The notes under the pieces were generated by a model. The model was not told the origin of the DNA, did no database searches, and saw only the letters and a list, made by a program, of their open reading frames with translations. From Nannocystaceae bacterium (GTDB lineage Bacteria > Myxococcota_A > Polyangia > Nannocystales > Nannocystaceae), in assembly GCA_019694555.1 (NCBI GenBank), contig JAIBBS010000088.1, positions 1 through 33,713 on the forward strand: DNA of 33,713 bases, in the 5' to 3' direction. Shown here piece after piece: positions 24,765 through 33,634 of the stretch; the stretch's first letter is position 1, and every line of letters begins with the position of its first letter. Both the position numbers and the translations under genes were made by a program.

Positions 24765-26192
24765 ATGCACGGGCATGCAAACCGACGATGGTGGCTGGTC
24801 CTCGCGCTGGTCGGCTGCGGCCACGACACCGCGGCACCCGGCGGCGACGCGTCGGGCCCCGGCAGCAGCGGCAGCGACGGCACCAGCGCGAGCTCGGCCA
24901 GCAGCACCGCGACCACCGCGAGCGCCTCGGCCACCGACGCGAGCGCGAGCGCGAGCGCGAGCAGCGACGGCGGCACCGACGACAGCACCGGCGGACCCGA
25001 TCCCTCGGCGCCCGGTTGCGCGCCGCTGCCACCCCCGCCGGCCGATGCGATCGCGTTGACGCCAGCCGACGATCTCGCCGCCGCCATCGCAGCCGCGCCA
25101 GCCGGCGCGACGCTCGTGCTCGCCGACGGCAGCTACGACGTGAGCACCGCCAGCTACATCGCGCTCGCGAACGACGGCGTCACCATCCGCTCCGCCAGCG
25201 GCGACCCCGAGGCCGTGATCGTCGACGGCGGCTACGGCATCGGCGAGGTGTTCTCGATCGTCGCCGACGACGTCACGATCGCGGAGCTGACGATCCAGCG
25301 CGCGATCAATCACCCGATCCACGTCACCGGCGGCCCCGACTCGGACACCGTGGGCACCACGATCTACCGCGTGCGCGTGGTCGACCCCGGCCAGCAGGGC
25401 ATCAAGATCAACGCCGCCGACGGCACCTACGCCGACTTCGGCACCATCGCGTGCTCGCACGTCGAGCTGACCGCGGCAGGCCGACCGCACGTGACCGACT
25501 GCTACACCGGCGGCATCGATGCCCACCTCGCACAGGGCTGGACCGTGCGCGACAACACCATCGTCGGGTTCTGGTGCGAGGCGGGTCTGTCGGAGCACGG
25601 CGTGCACTTCTGGAACTCGGGCCGCGACACGGTGGTCGAGCGCAACCTCATCGTCGACTGCGCGCGCGGGGTGGGCTTCGGCCTGGGCGAGACCGGCAAC
25701 GGCACCAGCCGCGACTACGGCGAGCCGCTGTGCCCCGGCATCGACGGCTTCGTCGGCCACTACGGCGGGGTCATCCGCAACAACATGATCGTCGGCCGCG
25801 ACCCCGCGCTGTTCGCTTCCGCGGCGGGCATGGACTCCGGCATCGCGCTCGAGCAGGCCTGCGATACTCACGTCGCGCACAACACCGTGGTGTCGCTGCA
25901 GCCGCCGTTCGTGAGCATGGAGTATCGCTGGTCCAACACCCGCGCGACCATCGTCGACAACCTCGTCACCCACACCATCACGATGCGCGACGGCGGCGTC
26001 GCGCAGCTCGACGGCAACCTCGAGATGGCCGGCGTCGACGCCTTCGTCGACGCCGCCGGTGGCGACCTGCACCTGGTCGCCGGGGCGGCCGCGATCGACG
26101 CGGCGGTGCCCGACGAGACCACCGTCGACGACTTCGACGGCGAGCCGCGCGACGCCACGCCCGACGTCGGCGCCGACGAGTTCGTGCCGTAG
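24765..26192 (+). CDS. Right-handed beta-helix lipoprotein
   Basis: A 475-aa predicted lipoprotein: signal peptide with lipobox ALVGC (Cys18), then about 60 residues of Ser/Ala/Gly/Asp linker including an ASASASAS stretch written by GCGAGC repeats. From about 95 the protein is a parallel beta-helix: 'AAIAAAPAGATLVLADGSYD', 'VTIRSASGDPEAVIVDGG', 'WTVRDNTIVGFW', 'TVVERNLIVDCARGV', 'GVIRNNMIVGRD' and 'THVAHNTVVSLQ', ending 'DATPDVGADEFVP'. This repeat pattern is shared by polysaccharide lyases and by non-catalytic surface proteins (PbH1 repeats). No lyase active-site signature was seen, so binding or degradation of a polysaccharide is only a possibility. Confidence 0.85.
   Translation: MHGHANRRWWLVLALVGCGHDTAAPGGDASGPGSSGSDGTSASSASSTATTASASATDASASASASSDGGTDDSTGGPDPSAPGCAPLPPPPADAIALTPADDLAAAIAAAPAGATLVLADGSYDVSTASYIALANDGVTIRSASGDPEAVIVDGGYGIGEVFSIVADDVTIAELTIQRAINHPIHVTGGPDSDTVGTTIYRVRVVDPGQQGIKINAADGTYADFGTIACSHVELTAAGRPHVTDCYTGGIDAHLAQGWTVRDNTIVGFWCEAGLSEHGVHFWNSGRDTVVERNLIVDCARGVGFGLGETGNGTSRDYGEPLCPGIDGFVGHYGGVIRNNMIVGRDPALFASAAGMDSGIALEQACDTHVAHNTVVSLQPPFVSMEYRWSNTRATIVDNLVTHTITMRDGGVAQLDGNLEMAGVDAFVDAAGGDLHLVAGAAAIDAAVPDETTVDDFDGEPRDATPDVGADEFVP
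24939..24962 (+). repeat. Short tandem repeat (GCGAGC)x4
   Basis: Four GCGAGC units within the linker of the beta-helix lipoprotein, encoding Ala-Ser pairs. It may vary in length by slippage without a frameshift, because the unit is 6 bp. Confidence 0.7.
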
Positions 26193-26200
26193 CGCGCGCG

Positions 26201-27148
26201 TCAGCCCGCGCGGCCCTGTGCAGCGCGGCCGGTGGAGGCCGGCGGGCTCGGGCGGGCACCCTCGAGCAGATCGTGCTCGTCGCGCGCCAACACCGTCGCG
26301 AGCAGCGGGTGCTGGAACTTGCGCTTCGCGGTCACGGCGTAGAACGACTCGAACAGCCCCGGCACGATGCAGTGTTCGCGCAGGGTCCGGGCCGCGAGCT
26401 CGTCCCGCACCACCACCGAGGGCAACAGCGCGTACGCATCGGTGTCGCGCGCGAGCAGCCGCATCATGGCCATGTCGTCGACCTCGGCGACCGCGTGCAC
26501 GCGCACCTCCAACCGCTCGCACAGGGCGTCGAACTCCAGCCGCAGGTCGCTCTCGCGACCGGGCAGGATCATGCGCGCGTCGGCGAGGCTGTCCGGGAAG
26601 CGAAAGCCCTTGCGGCGCGCGGACCCGACGATGCTCACCGGCTGCCGCGCGATGCGGCGACAGCGAAGCCGCTCCGCGAGCTCGCGCGAGGGCGGACGAT
26701 TCGACAGCACCAGGTCGAGCCCGTGGTCCTGCAGGCGCCGCAACAGCTCGGCGAAGCCGCCGGACTCGAGGTACAGGCGCAGGTCCGCGTGGGCGAGCAG
26801 CGGGCTCACGAACGACTCCTGGAAGTTGCGCGACAGCGTCGCGACCGCGCCGATGCGCAGGCGCTGCTCACGATGCCGTCCGCGCTGGAACGTCGCGAGC
26901 AGCTGGCTGCCCGCCGCGAAGATCTCTTCGGCGTACGCCAGCGCGATGCCGCCGGCCTCGGTGAGCGCCAGCCGGCGGCCCTGGCGGTGGAACAACGGCG
27001 TGCCGAGCTCGTGCTCGAGCTGCTGGATCTGTGACGACAGCGCCGACTGAGCCACCCGCAGCCGCGCCGCCGTGCGCGTCAGGTTGCCGTCCTTGGCCAC
27101 GGCCCAGAAGTAGCGCAGGTGATGGAAGTTGATCTGCTCGACCCGCAT
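26201..27148 (-). CDS. LysR-family transcriptional regulator (NhaR-like) of the dab operon
   Basis: A 315-aa LysR regulator. The winged HTH is at residues 6-65 ('NFHHLRYFWAVAKDGNLTRTAARLRVAQSALSSQIQQLE'-type segment), whose 'hLRYFWAVAK.G' opening is characteristic of NhaR-like members. The effector domain runs from about 92 to 295. It converges on the beta-helix gene with an 8-bp gap and is divergent from dabB across 78 bp that hold two GTTCT...AGAAC repeats. By the usual LysR arrangement it should repress itself and switch the dab genes, perhaps in response to CO2 or bicarbonate supply. The target is inferred from context. Confidence 0.9.
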   Translation of the reverse strand: MRVEQINFHHLRYFWAVAKDGNLTRTAARLRVAQSALSSQIQQLEHELGTPLFHRQGRRLALTEAGGIALAYAEEIFAAGSQLLATFQRGRHREQRLRIGAVATLSRNFQESFVSPLLAHADLRLYLESGGFAELLRRLQDHGLDLVLSNRPPSRELAERLRCRRIARQPVSIVGSARRKGFRFPDSLADARMILPGRESDLRLEFDALCERLEVRVHAVAEVDDMAMMRLLARDTDAYALLPSVVVRDELAARTLREHCIVPGLFESFYAVTAKRKFQHPLLATVLARDEHDLLEGARPSPPASTGRAAQGRAG

Positions 27149-27152
27149 CGAC

Positions 27153-27200
27153 GTTCTTGATTCCAGAACGATACGCGCTGTTCTTTGTGTTTTCCAGAAC
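27153..27200. promoter_or_regulatory. Paired LysR operator-like repeats between lysR and dabB
   Basis: Site 1: GTTCT at 27153-27157 and AGAAC at 27165-27169. Site 2: GTTCT at 27180-27184 and AGAAC at 27196-27200. Both share TTCCAGAACGA at their right ends, 31 bp apart (about three helical turns). Site 1 is 4 bp from the LysR start codon; site 2 is 26 bp before dabB. The region is clearly richer in A/T than its surroundings. This is a classical LysR divergent promoter layout. Confidence 0.6.
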
Positions 27201-27226
27201 GACCGTGTCCGGCAAAGCTCGCGGGC

Positions 27227-28765
27227 ATGAACGGGCTCGACGCGTGGACCCTAGTACACCTCGCCGCGCTGGCGGTGCCGGTGGCCTTCGCGGCCGTGGC
27301 CGCGTTCGCGCCGCTGCAGGCCACACGCGCGAGCGCGTTCGCCCTGGTCGTGGCGGCGCTCGTGGCAGCCGCCACCGCGGGCGTGTTCGGGCCCCCACCG
27401 TCTCCGCTCCTCGGCCTGCGCCTCGACGGGGTGACCGCGGTGATGCTCGCGCTGGTGGCCCTGCTCGGCTTCGTGGTGGTGAGGTTCTCGCGCACGCACC
27501 TGCAGGGCGAGCCCGCGCTGCCGCGGTACTTCCGCTGGCTGTCGACGACGCTCGCGGCCGTGACCGCGATCGTCCTCGCCGACGACCTGCTCGCGATCGC
27601 GCTGGCGTGGACCGTGACCAGCGTCGCGCTGCACCAGCTGCTCACCTTCTATCCCACGCGCGCCGCAGCACTGATCGCCGCGCACAAGAAGTTCCTCGTC
27701 AGCCGCCTCGCCGACGTGTGCCTGGCCGGCAGCCTGGCGCTGGTCCACACCACCGTCGGGAGCCTGGCGCTGGACGACATCGCCGCGGCGGTCGCGACGT
27801 GGCCGTCGCTGCCGCTGGCGATGGAGCTCGCGGCGGCGTTGCTGGTCTGCGCGGTGGCGCTGAGATCCGCGCAGCTGCCGTTCCACGGCTGGCTGACGCA
27901 GGTCATGGAGGCGCCGACGCCGGTGTCGGCGCTGCTGCACGCCGGCGTGGTCAACATCGGTGGCCTGGTGCTCATCCGTGTGGCGCCGTGGATCGCCCAG
28001 GCCGTCGCCGCGCAGTGGCTGCTGATCGCGATCGGGCTCGTCACGGCGTTGGTCGCTGCGACGGTGATGACCACGCGCGTGAGCATCAAGGTCGCGCTGG
28101 CCTGGTCGACCTGCGCGCAGATGGGCTTCATGCTCGTGCAGTGTGGCCTGGGCGCGTGGTCGGCCGCGCTGCTCCACATCGTCGCCCACTCGCTGTACAA
28201 GGCCCACGCATTCCTCGACGCCGGCTCGGTGGTCGCGCGATGGCAGCAGCGCGCGATGACGCCGGCGCCGGCGCGACCCGGCGCGGGCGCGCTGGCGTGG
28301 GCCGGCGTCGGCATCGCGTCGTCGTTCGCCGCGACGACGGCACTCGATCTCGGCCCTGCGGGCACGTGGCCGGCGCTGGTGTCGTCGGTGCTCGTGGGGC
28401 TGGCGCTGCTGCCACTGCAGCGCGGGAGCGCGACGGCGCTGCGCGTGTTGGCGGTGGTGCTGCTGTCGTGCGCGTGGCACGTCGTGCTGTCGGAGCTGGT
28501 CGCGACGGCCCACGCGCCCGCGAACCCGCTGGCGTGGGCGCTCACCGGCGTCGCGTTCGTCGGCTTCGCCGCGGTCCACCTCGCGCTGCGCCGGCACCCG
28601 CACGGCCGACTCGCGCGGCGGCTGCACCCGTGGCTGTTCGCGGGCCTGTACCTCGACGAGCGATTCACCCGCCTGAGCTTCCGCATCTGGCCCCCCCGGC
28701 GACCCGAGGCCCCGTCTTCGCCGCGGCCGATGCCCCTGCGCACCTCGATGGAGACGCGGACATGA
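27227..28765 (+). CDS. dabB: DAB inorganic carbon pump, membrane subunit DabB
   Basis: A 512-aa polytopic membrane protein of the proton-translocating NuoL/MrpA family, with about 13 hydrophobic segments. The family signature 'FHGWLTQVMEAPTPVSALLHAG' lies in the centre, preceded by 'LIAAHKKFLVSRLADVCL' and followed by 'IKVALAWSTCAQMGFMLVQCG' and 'HIVAHSLYKAHAFLDAGSV'. In the DAB system DabB couples the cation gradient to DabA, which hydrates CO2 to bicarbonate one way and so accumulates inorganic carbon. Identity as DabB rather than complex I comes from the immediate dabA gene. The ATG at 27227 precedes the first TM segment. Its stop overlaps the dabA start (ATGA, 28762-28765). Confidence 0.92.
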   Translation: MNGLDAWTLVHLAALAVPVAFAAVAAFAPLQATRASAFALVVAALVAAATAGVFGPPPSPLLGLRLDGVTAVMLALVALLGFVVVRFSRTHLQGEPALPRYFRWLSTTLAAVTAIVLADDLLAIALAWTVTSVALHQLLTFYPTRAAALIAAHKKFLVSRLADVCLAGSLALVHTTVGSLALDDIAAAVATWPSLPLAMELAAALLVCAVALRSAQLPFHGWLTQVMEAPTPVSALLHAGVVNIGGLVLIRVAPWIAQAVAAQWLLIAIGLVTALVAATVMTTRVSIKVALAWSTCAQMGFMLVQCGLGAWSAALLHIVAHSLYKAHAFLDAGSVVARWQQRAMTPAPARPGAGALAWAGVGIASSFAATTALDLGPAGTWPALVSSVLVGLALLPLQRGSATALRVLAVVLLSCAWHVVLSELVATAHAPANPLAWALTGVAFVGFAAVHLALRRHPHGRLARRLHPWLFAGLYLDERFTRLSFRIWPPRRPEAPSSPRPMPLRTSMETRT

Positions 28766-31209
28766 TGCCCGACCCTGCACCCTTGGCGGCGGCGCAACCC
28801 GAGCGCGACGCCACCGCTTCACCGCAGCTGGACGTGACAGACGCGGTGCGGGCCGCGTGCGCCCGCATCGCGCCGAGCTGGCCGCTCGATCGCTTCATCG
28901 CCGTCAACCCGTGGTGGAACCTCGTCGATCGACCGCTGCCGGAGCTGGCGTCGACGCTGCGTTCACTGAGCGGTGCCGAGCTGCTGATGCCGCGGGCGTG
29001 GTTTCGCGAGGCCTACCGCGAGGGCAGGCTCCGCGACGAGCACCTGCTCGCCGCGATCGCGACCAGCGAGACGCCGGTGACGCTGCTCGAGCTGCGCGCG
29101 TTGCTCGAGCAGCCGGTGCCGACCACCCCTGTGCGTGCGCGCGTGGTCGACGTGCTCGACGGCATGCGCGAGCTCGACCGCGAGCTGCCCTGGCTCGGCT
29201 TCGTCACGGGTTCGGTGAGCCAGCACTGCGCGGCGTACTTCGACGATGGTCAAGCGATGCACGGCCCCGATCGCGACGGCGGGCTGTATGCGTGCTGGCG
29301 CCGCCAGGCGCTGCTCGACCGCAGTCCCGCGATGCTGATGGGCGCGCGTTGGTACCGCGACGACGCCCGTGCGCTGCCCGAGACCGCGCAGGCGTCGTTC
29401 GCGACCGCGCTCGCGGCACTGGCGATCCCTCCGCAGCAGCGCGAGCGCTACCTGTGGAGCCTGCTGCTGGACAACAACGGCTGGGCTTCGTGGTGCGCGT
29501 ATCGACGCTGGGTCGCGCGGCTGTCCGGCGGCGACGATGACTCGATCGAGCAGCTGCTCGCGATCCGCGTGGCGTGGGAATGGTTGCTGCTGCGCGGCGG
29601 CCCGCCGGAGCTGCAGCGTCGGTGGTCGTCGGCGATGGCGAGCTGGCCGCAGATCGACGCCGCCGCCGCGAGCGCCCGCGAACGCGACTGGCTGCTGCAG
29701 CGCGCGATGGAGCTGGCGTGGCAACAGCCGGTGGTGCGCGCTTTCCCGCGCGGACTCGCGGTGCCGCGTCCGGCCGCCGCGGCGATGCAGGCGGTGTTCT
29801 GCATCGACGTGCGCTCGGAGGTGTTCCGTCGCGCGCTCGAGCACGTCGCGCCCTCGGTCCAGACCCTGGGCTTCGCCGGCTTCTTCGGCATGCCCGTCGC
29901 GTACCGCCCGCTGGGCTCACCGACCGCACGACCGCAGCTCCCGGGCCTGCTCGCGCCGCGACTCGAGGTGCGCGAGCACGCATCGGCCCAGGCGCAGTCG
30001 CGACGACTCGCCGCACTGGGCGACAGCGAAGCCTGGCGGTCGTTCCGTGTCGACCCGGTCTCGGGCTTCACCTTCGTCGATGCGCTCGGTGTCACCTACG
30101 CCGGCACGCTGCTCGCGGACACCCTGGGTTGGACGCGCCCGGGGCACCGCGAGGCGACCGCGAGCGCACACCGTCTCGAGCTCACCGCCGGCGAGCGCGA
30201 AGCGCTCGATCTCGCGGCGCGCTGCGAGCTCGCGGCGGCCATGCTGACCGGCATGAGCCTGCGGCGGGACTTCGCGCGCCTGTTGTTGCTGGTGGGCCAC
30301 GGCAGCAGCTCGCGCAACAATCCCCACGCGGCGGGGCTCGATTGCGGTGCCTGCGGCGGTCAGACCGGCGAGGTCAATGCCCGCGTGGCGGCCGACCTGC
30401 TCAACGATCCCCAGGTGCGCGCGGGCCTGGCCGCGCGTGGCATCGAGCTTCCCGCGAGCACGCACGTGCTCGCGGCGCTGCACGACACCACCACCGACGA
30501 GATCCACCTGCTCGGCGACGTGCCGGCGTCGCACCGCGAGGACGTCGCGACCGCGCGGGCGTGGTTGGCCGCCGCAGGGGAACGCACGCGAGCCGAACGC
30601 GCCGCGCGGCTCGGGCTCGACGCCGACGCCCCGAGCCGGCTTGTCGCCGCCGTGCACGCCCGCGCGCGCGACTGGTCGCAGGTGCGCCCCGAGTGGGGCC
30701 TCGCGGACAACGCCGCGCTCGTGGTGGCGCCGCGCGAGCACTGTCGACACCTCGATCTCGGTGGGCGCGCGTTCCTGCACGAGTACCGCCACGACGAGGA
30801 CGAGGGCGATGTCGTGCTCGAGCAGATCATGACCGCGCCGATGGTCGTCGCGCACTGGATCAACCTGCAGTACTACGCCTCGACCGTGGACAACCTCCGC
30901 TACGGCAGCGGCAACAAGCTGCTGCACAACGTCGTCGGTGGCCACATCGGCGTGTTCGAGGGCAACGGCGGCGACCTCCGCATCGGCCTGCCGCTGCAGT
31001 CGCTGCACGATGGCGCGCGGTGGGTCCACACGCCGCTGCGCCTGAGCGTGTTCATCGAGGCGCCGCGAACGTCGATCGACGGCGTGCTCGCGAAGCACGC
31101 CAAGCTCCGCGACCTCGTCCATCACGGTTGGCTCTCGCTGTTCCAGCTCGACGTCTCCGACTGCAGCGTGCACGCGCGACACCTTGCGCACTGGTCCCGC
31201 CAGGACTGA
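28762..31209 (+). CDS. dabA: DAB inorganic carbon pump, catalytic subunit DabA (DUF2309)
   Basis: An 815-aa peripheral protein that resembles a beta-carbonic anhydrase active site and works only with DabB. The zinc-site residues known from Halothiobacillus DabA can be placed: C347 and D349 in 'FCIDVRSE', H513 in 'LLVGHGSSSRNNP' and C528 in 'GLDCGACGGQTGEVN'. The H513-C528 spacing of 15 matches that protein as I recall it. Other family segments are 'FIAVNPWWNL' near the N-terminus and 'QYYASTVDNLRYGSGNKLLHNVVGG' near the C-terminus. GGAG at 28750-28753 and the ATGA overlap support ATG 28762; ATG 28765 is equally possible. All key residues are intact, so an active pump is expected. Confidence 0.94.
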   Translation: MMPDPAPLAAAQPERDATASPQLDVTDAVRAACARIAPSWPLDRFIAVNPWWNLVDRPLPELASTLRSLSGAELLMPRAWFREAYREGRLRDEHLLAAIATSETPVTLLELRALLEQPVPTTPVRARVVDVLDGMRELDRELPWLGFVTGSVSQHCAAYFDDGQAMHGPDRDGGLYACWRRQALLDRSPAMLMGARWYRDDARALPETAQASFATALAALAIPPQQRERYLWSLLLDNNGWASWCAYRRWVARLSGGDDDSIEQLLAIRVAWEWLLLRGGPPELQRRWSSAMASWPQIDAAAASARERDWLLQRAMELAWQQPVVRAFPRGLAVPRPAAAAMQAVFCIDVRSEVFRRALEHVAPSVQTLGFAGFFGMPVAYRPLGSPTARPQLPGLLAPRLEVREHASAQAQSRRLAALGDSEAWRSFRVDPVSGFTFVDALGVTYAGTLLADTLGWTRPGHREATASAHRLELTAGEREALDLAARCELAAAMLTGMSLRRDFARLLLLVGHGSSSRNNPHAAGLDCGACGGQTGEVNARVAADLLNDPQVRAGLAARGIELPASTHVLAALHDTTTDEIHLLGDVPASHREDVATARAWLAAAGERTRAERAARLGLDADAPSRLVAAVHARARDWSQVRPEWGLADNAALVVAPREHCRHLDLGGRAFLHEYRHDEDEGDVVLEQIMTAPMVVAHWINLQYYASTVDNLRYGSGNKLLHNVVGGHIGVFEGNGGDLRIGLPLQSLHDGARWVHTPLRLSVFIEAPRTSIDGVLAKHAKLRDLVHHGWLSLFQLDVSDCSVHARHLAHWSRQD

Positions 31210-31387
31210 CGCGCGCCGATGGCAGCGGGCCCGGGCCGGGCCACCGCCGCGCACGGCCGCGGGCGACCACGCGCGCGGGCCCGCGTCAGCCCGCGGGCGC
31301 GGCCACGGCGAGACCGGGTCCGCGCCCGTCCCCGCGCCGGCGGTGGCACGCGCGCGGACCCGGCGATAGACTGATCGCCTGGCTTCC

Positions 31388-32785
31388 ATGGTGGTACTGA
31401 CGCGACTCCGTTGGGTCCTCGCTGGGTTGTTCGCGACGGCGGGTTGTTTCGACGAGGGTCCCGCCGTCGACTCGTCGCCGGGCAGCACCAGCAGCGATGG
31501 CAGCGCGAGCGGGACCACCGGCACCACGGTGAGCTCGTCGAACGCGACCGAGACCGCCTCGGGATCGAACACCGCGAGCGAGGACACCGGCCCGGCGGAC
31601 TCGTCCTCGGGCTCGGGCGGTGTGCCGACCTGTGGCGACGGCGTGATGGAAGGCGACGAGCTGTGCGACGACGGCAACGACACGCCCGCCGACGGCTGCA
31701 CCCACTGCCTACCCAGCGGCACGCCGCTGTGGGTCTACACCGACGGCACCGACGCCGACGACGAGGGCGCCGAGGCGTTGATGCTGCGCGCCGAGGACCT
31801 GGTCGTGGTCGGCGGCATCGCACCGACCGGCACGGACATCGACGCATGGGTGCAGGTGATCGATTTCGACGGCAGTGCGGTGACGCGTGCCACCGTCGAC
31901 GGTGAGGGCTACGCCGACCGAGCGTTCGCGCTGACCGCCACCGACGCCGGTGCCTTCGTGGTCACCGGCGGGCTCGCGCGGGCGGTCCCGTCGGGCGAGC
32001 TGTGGCTCGGTCGCTTCGATGCCGACGGCGCGCTGGTCGATCAGACCGAGGCCGGATCGACGCCGGACTTCGATCTCGGGCTGGGCCTCGCACCGCTGCC
32101 CGGCGGCGGGCTGGTGGTCGCCGGCCAGGATGTCACGACCGACAACGACTCCGACGCATGGTTGATCGCGTTCGATGGCCTCGGCTACGTCGACGAGGTG
32201 CGATGCGACTGCGGTCCGCTCGGCGTGGCGCGGCGCATCATCAGCGACGACGCCGGCAACATGGCGTCGTTGTTCTTCCAGGACGTGGCCTGGCACCTGC
32301 TCGGCTTCGCCGGCGCCATCGATGCCGGCACCATGCCGGTGTGGGATCAACCGCTCGACGACGCGATCGGCGAGGTCGCCCTCGCGCAAGGGCCCGACGG
32401 CACCCTCCACGTGTGCGCGGCCATCGCTGGCTTCAACGACATCGAGCTGTGGTGGGGCATGTTCTCGCCGCAGGGCGAGATGCAGCAGGCCGCGTCGTTC
32501 GACGTCGGCGACGGCGATCAGGAGTGCCAGGGCGTCGCCGCGCGCGAGAACGGCGTCGTCCTCGCGGGCACGCTCGACGTCGGTTCCGGCCGCAAGACCA
32601 GCATCGTGACCGCAGTCGACATCGGCAGCGCCGAGGCGTCGTACCAGGCGGAGCTGTCGATCGAAGACGCCGACTGGACCTTCGTTCGCGCGGTCGCGGT
32701 CGATGGCGACAGCGTCTACGTCGCCGGCGCGTTCGGCACGGCCGAGCACGAGACCGACGCGTTCGTAGCGCGGCTGGTGCACTGA
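31388..32785 (+). CDS. Lipoprotein with DUF4215 Cys motif and propeller-like repeats
   Basis: A 465-aa predicted lipoprotein: signal peptide with lipobox ATAGC (Cys20), a Ser/Thr/Gly linker to about 78, then a myxobacterial Cys-rich repeat 'CGDGVMEGDELCDDGND...DGCTHC' (C82, C93, C104, C107) of the DUF4215 type. The remaining 350 residues are repeated strands with 'DLVVVGGIAPTGTDIDAWVQ', 'AFVVTGGLARAVPSGELWLGRF', 'GLVVAGQDVTTDNDSDAWL' and 'SVYVAGAFGTAEHETDAFVARL'. This 'vvvGg....g.DaWva.l' repeat is typical of SBBP/propeller-like surface proteins. Function unknown; probably extracellular adhesion or binding. It starts 178 bp after dabA and is an independent unit. Confidence 0.85.
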   Translation: MVVLTRLRWVLAGLFATAGCFDEGPAVDSSPGSTSSDGSASGTTGTTVSSSNATETASGSNTASEDTGPADSSSGSGGVPTCGDGVMEGDELCDDGNDTPADGCTHCLPSGTPLWVYTDGTDADDEGAEALMLRAEDLVVVGGIAPTGTDIDAWVQVIDFDGSAVTRATVDGEGYADRAFALTATDAGAFVVTGGLARAVPSGELWLGRFDADGALVDQTEAGSTPDFDLGLGLAPLPGGGLVVAGQDVTTDNDSDAWLIAFDGLGYVDEVRCDCGPLGVARRIISDDAGNMASLFFQDVAWHLLGFAGAIDAGTMPVWDQPLDDAIGEVALAQGPDGTLHVCAAIAGFNDIELWWGMFSPQGEMQQAASFDVGDGDQECQGVAARENGVVLAGTLDVGSGRKTSIVTAVDIGSAEASYQAELSIEDADWTFVRAVAVDGDSVYVAGAFGTAEHETDAFVARLVH

Positions 32786-32896
32786 TCGCCCCGCCGCAGC
32801 GGGCTGCAGGCATCACGCGGCCGCTTCCGGGCCACGTCGTGGCCGCGCCCGCGCGGCGCGCTCAATTCCATCGCCGCGTGGGACGAACGACACGAG

Positions 32897-33595
32897 GTGA
32901 CGACCCCGCGCCGCTCCACGTCGTCGAGCCTGCTGCGCGCCGAGCCGCCGGCTCCGCCGCCGTCGCTGGTGCCGGGCGAGGCGGCCTCGCCGGTGTTCCC
33001 GACCGGCGGGCACGTCAAGGGCGCACCGCTGGCGGCGCTGCTCGAGTGCTGGGTTCGGACCTCGTCGCGCGCGGTGGTGCTCGAGCGCATCGCCGCGCTC
33101 CCGTCCGCCACGCGCGACGAGCTGCGCCTCGATCTCCGCGCCGAACGCTTCGGCATCCTGCCGGCGTCGTGGTACCCCGTCGTCGCCGGGGTGCAGCTGT
33201 TCGATGCGATCGCGGCCGAGCTGCGAGGCCCACGATTCGATGATTTCATCGCCGAGTCCGCCGACTTCATCATCGCGCGAGCGCTGCGCGGGGTGCATCG
33301 CGCGGTGTTCCGCGTGGTCGGTTCACCCGAGCTGCTGCGCCGACACGGACAGACGTTCTGGAACCGCCAGTTCGACACCGGCCGACTGGCGGTGATCGAC
33401 GTCGCGCCCGCGCGACAGCGCCACGAATATCATTCCTGGGACTCGCATCACCCGGTGTTGTGCCGGCTCGCGGTCGGCTGCATCGTGCCGATGTTCGCCG
33501 CGATGGGCGTGAGGCGCCCGCGGGTGCAGGTCGAACACTGCGTCGTCGACGGGCCGCCCGGGCACTGCTCGGCGCACGTGCAGTGGGACGAGTGA
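32897..33595 (+). CDS. Myxobacterial protein resembling the DUF2378/TIGR02265 type
   Basis: A 232-aa cytosolic protein with a GTG start and no signal or TM segment. After a Pro/Ser-rich 35-residue lead, it shows a helical region ('LECWVRTSSRAVVLERIAAL', 'DAIAAELRGPRFDDFIAESADFIIARALRGVHRAVF') and a terminal alpha/beta part ('RLAVIDVAP', 'VLCRLAVGCIVPMFAAMGVRRPRVQVEHCVVDG'). The order of these parts recalls the myxobacterial paralogue family TIGR02265 (DUF2378) and V4R-like small-ligand folds, but the match is weak. His and Cys residues near the end (about H180-H194, C197, C204, C219, C227) could bind a ligand. Function unknown. Confidence 0.65.
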   Translation: MTTPRRSTSSSLLRAEPPAPPPSLVPGEAASPVFPTGGHVKGAPLAALLECWVRTSSRAVVLERIAALPSATRDELRLDLRAERFGILPASWYPVVAGVQLFDAIAAELRGPRFDDFIAESADFIIARALRGVHRAVFRVVGSPELLRRHGQTFWNRQFDTGRLAVIDVAPARQRHEYHSWDSHHPVLCRLAVGCIVPMFAAMGVRRPRVQVEHCVVDGPPGHCSAHVQWDE

Positions 33596-33599
33596 GCGA

Positions 33600-33616
33600 C
33601 GCGGGCCGGGCCCGCG
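33600..33616. terminator. GC-rich hairpin between convergent genes
   Basis: CGCGGGCC, G, GGCCCGCG form an 8-bp perfect stem with a 1-nt centre, just after the stop at 33595 and before the stop of the minus gene at 33635. There is no T-tract, so termination is possible but unproven. Confidence 0.25.
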
Positions 33617-33634
33617 CCGCCACCGACGCCGCGA

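Noticed and set aside
27157..28761. N-terminal extension of the dabA frame back to 27157
   Set aside because: This part overlaps dabB, which has unmistakable NuoL-type sequence. DabA similarity starts after 28762, where the ATGA overlap lies.
31210..31387. GC-rich palindromic stretch after dabA as a terminator
   Set aside because: Short self-complementary runs such as CGCGGGCCCGCG (31274-31285) are present, but there is no T-tract and such runs are common at this GC content.
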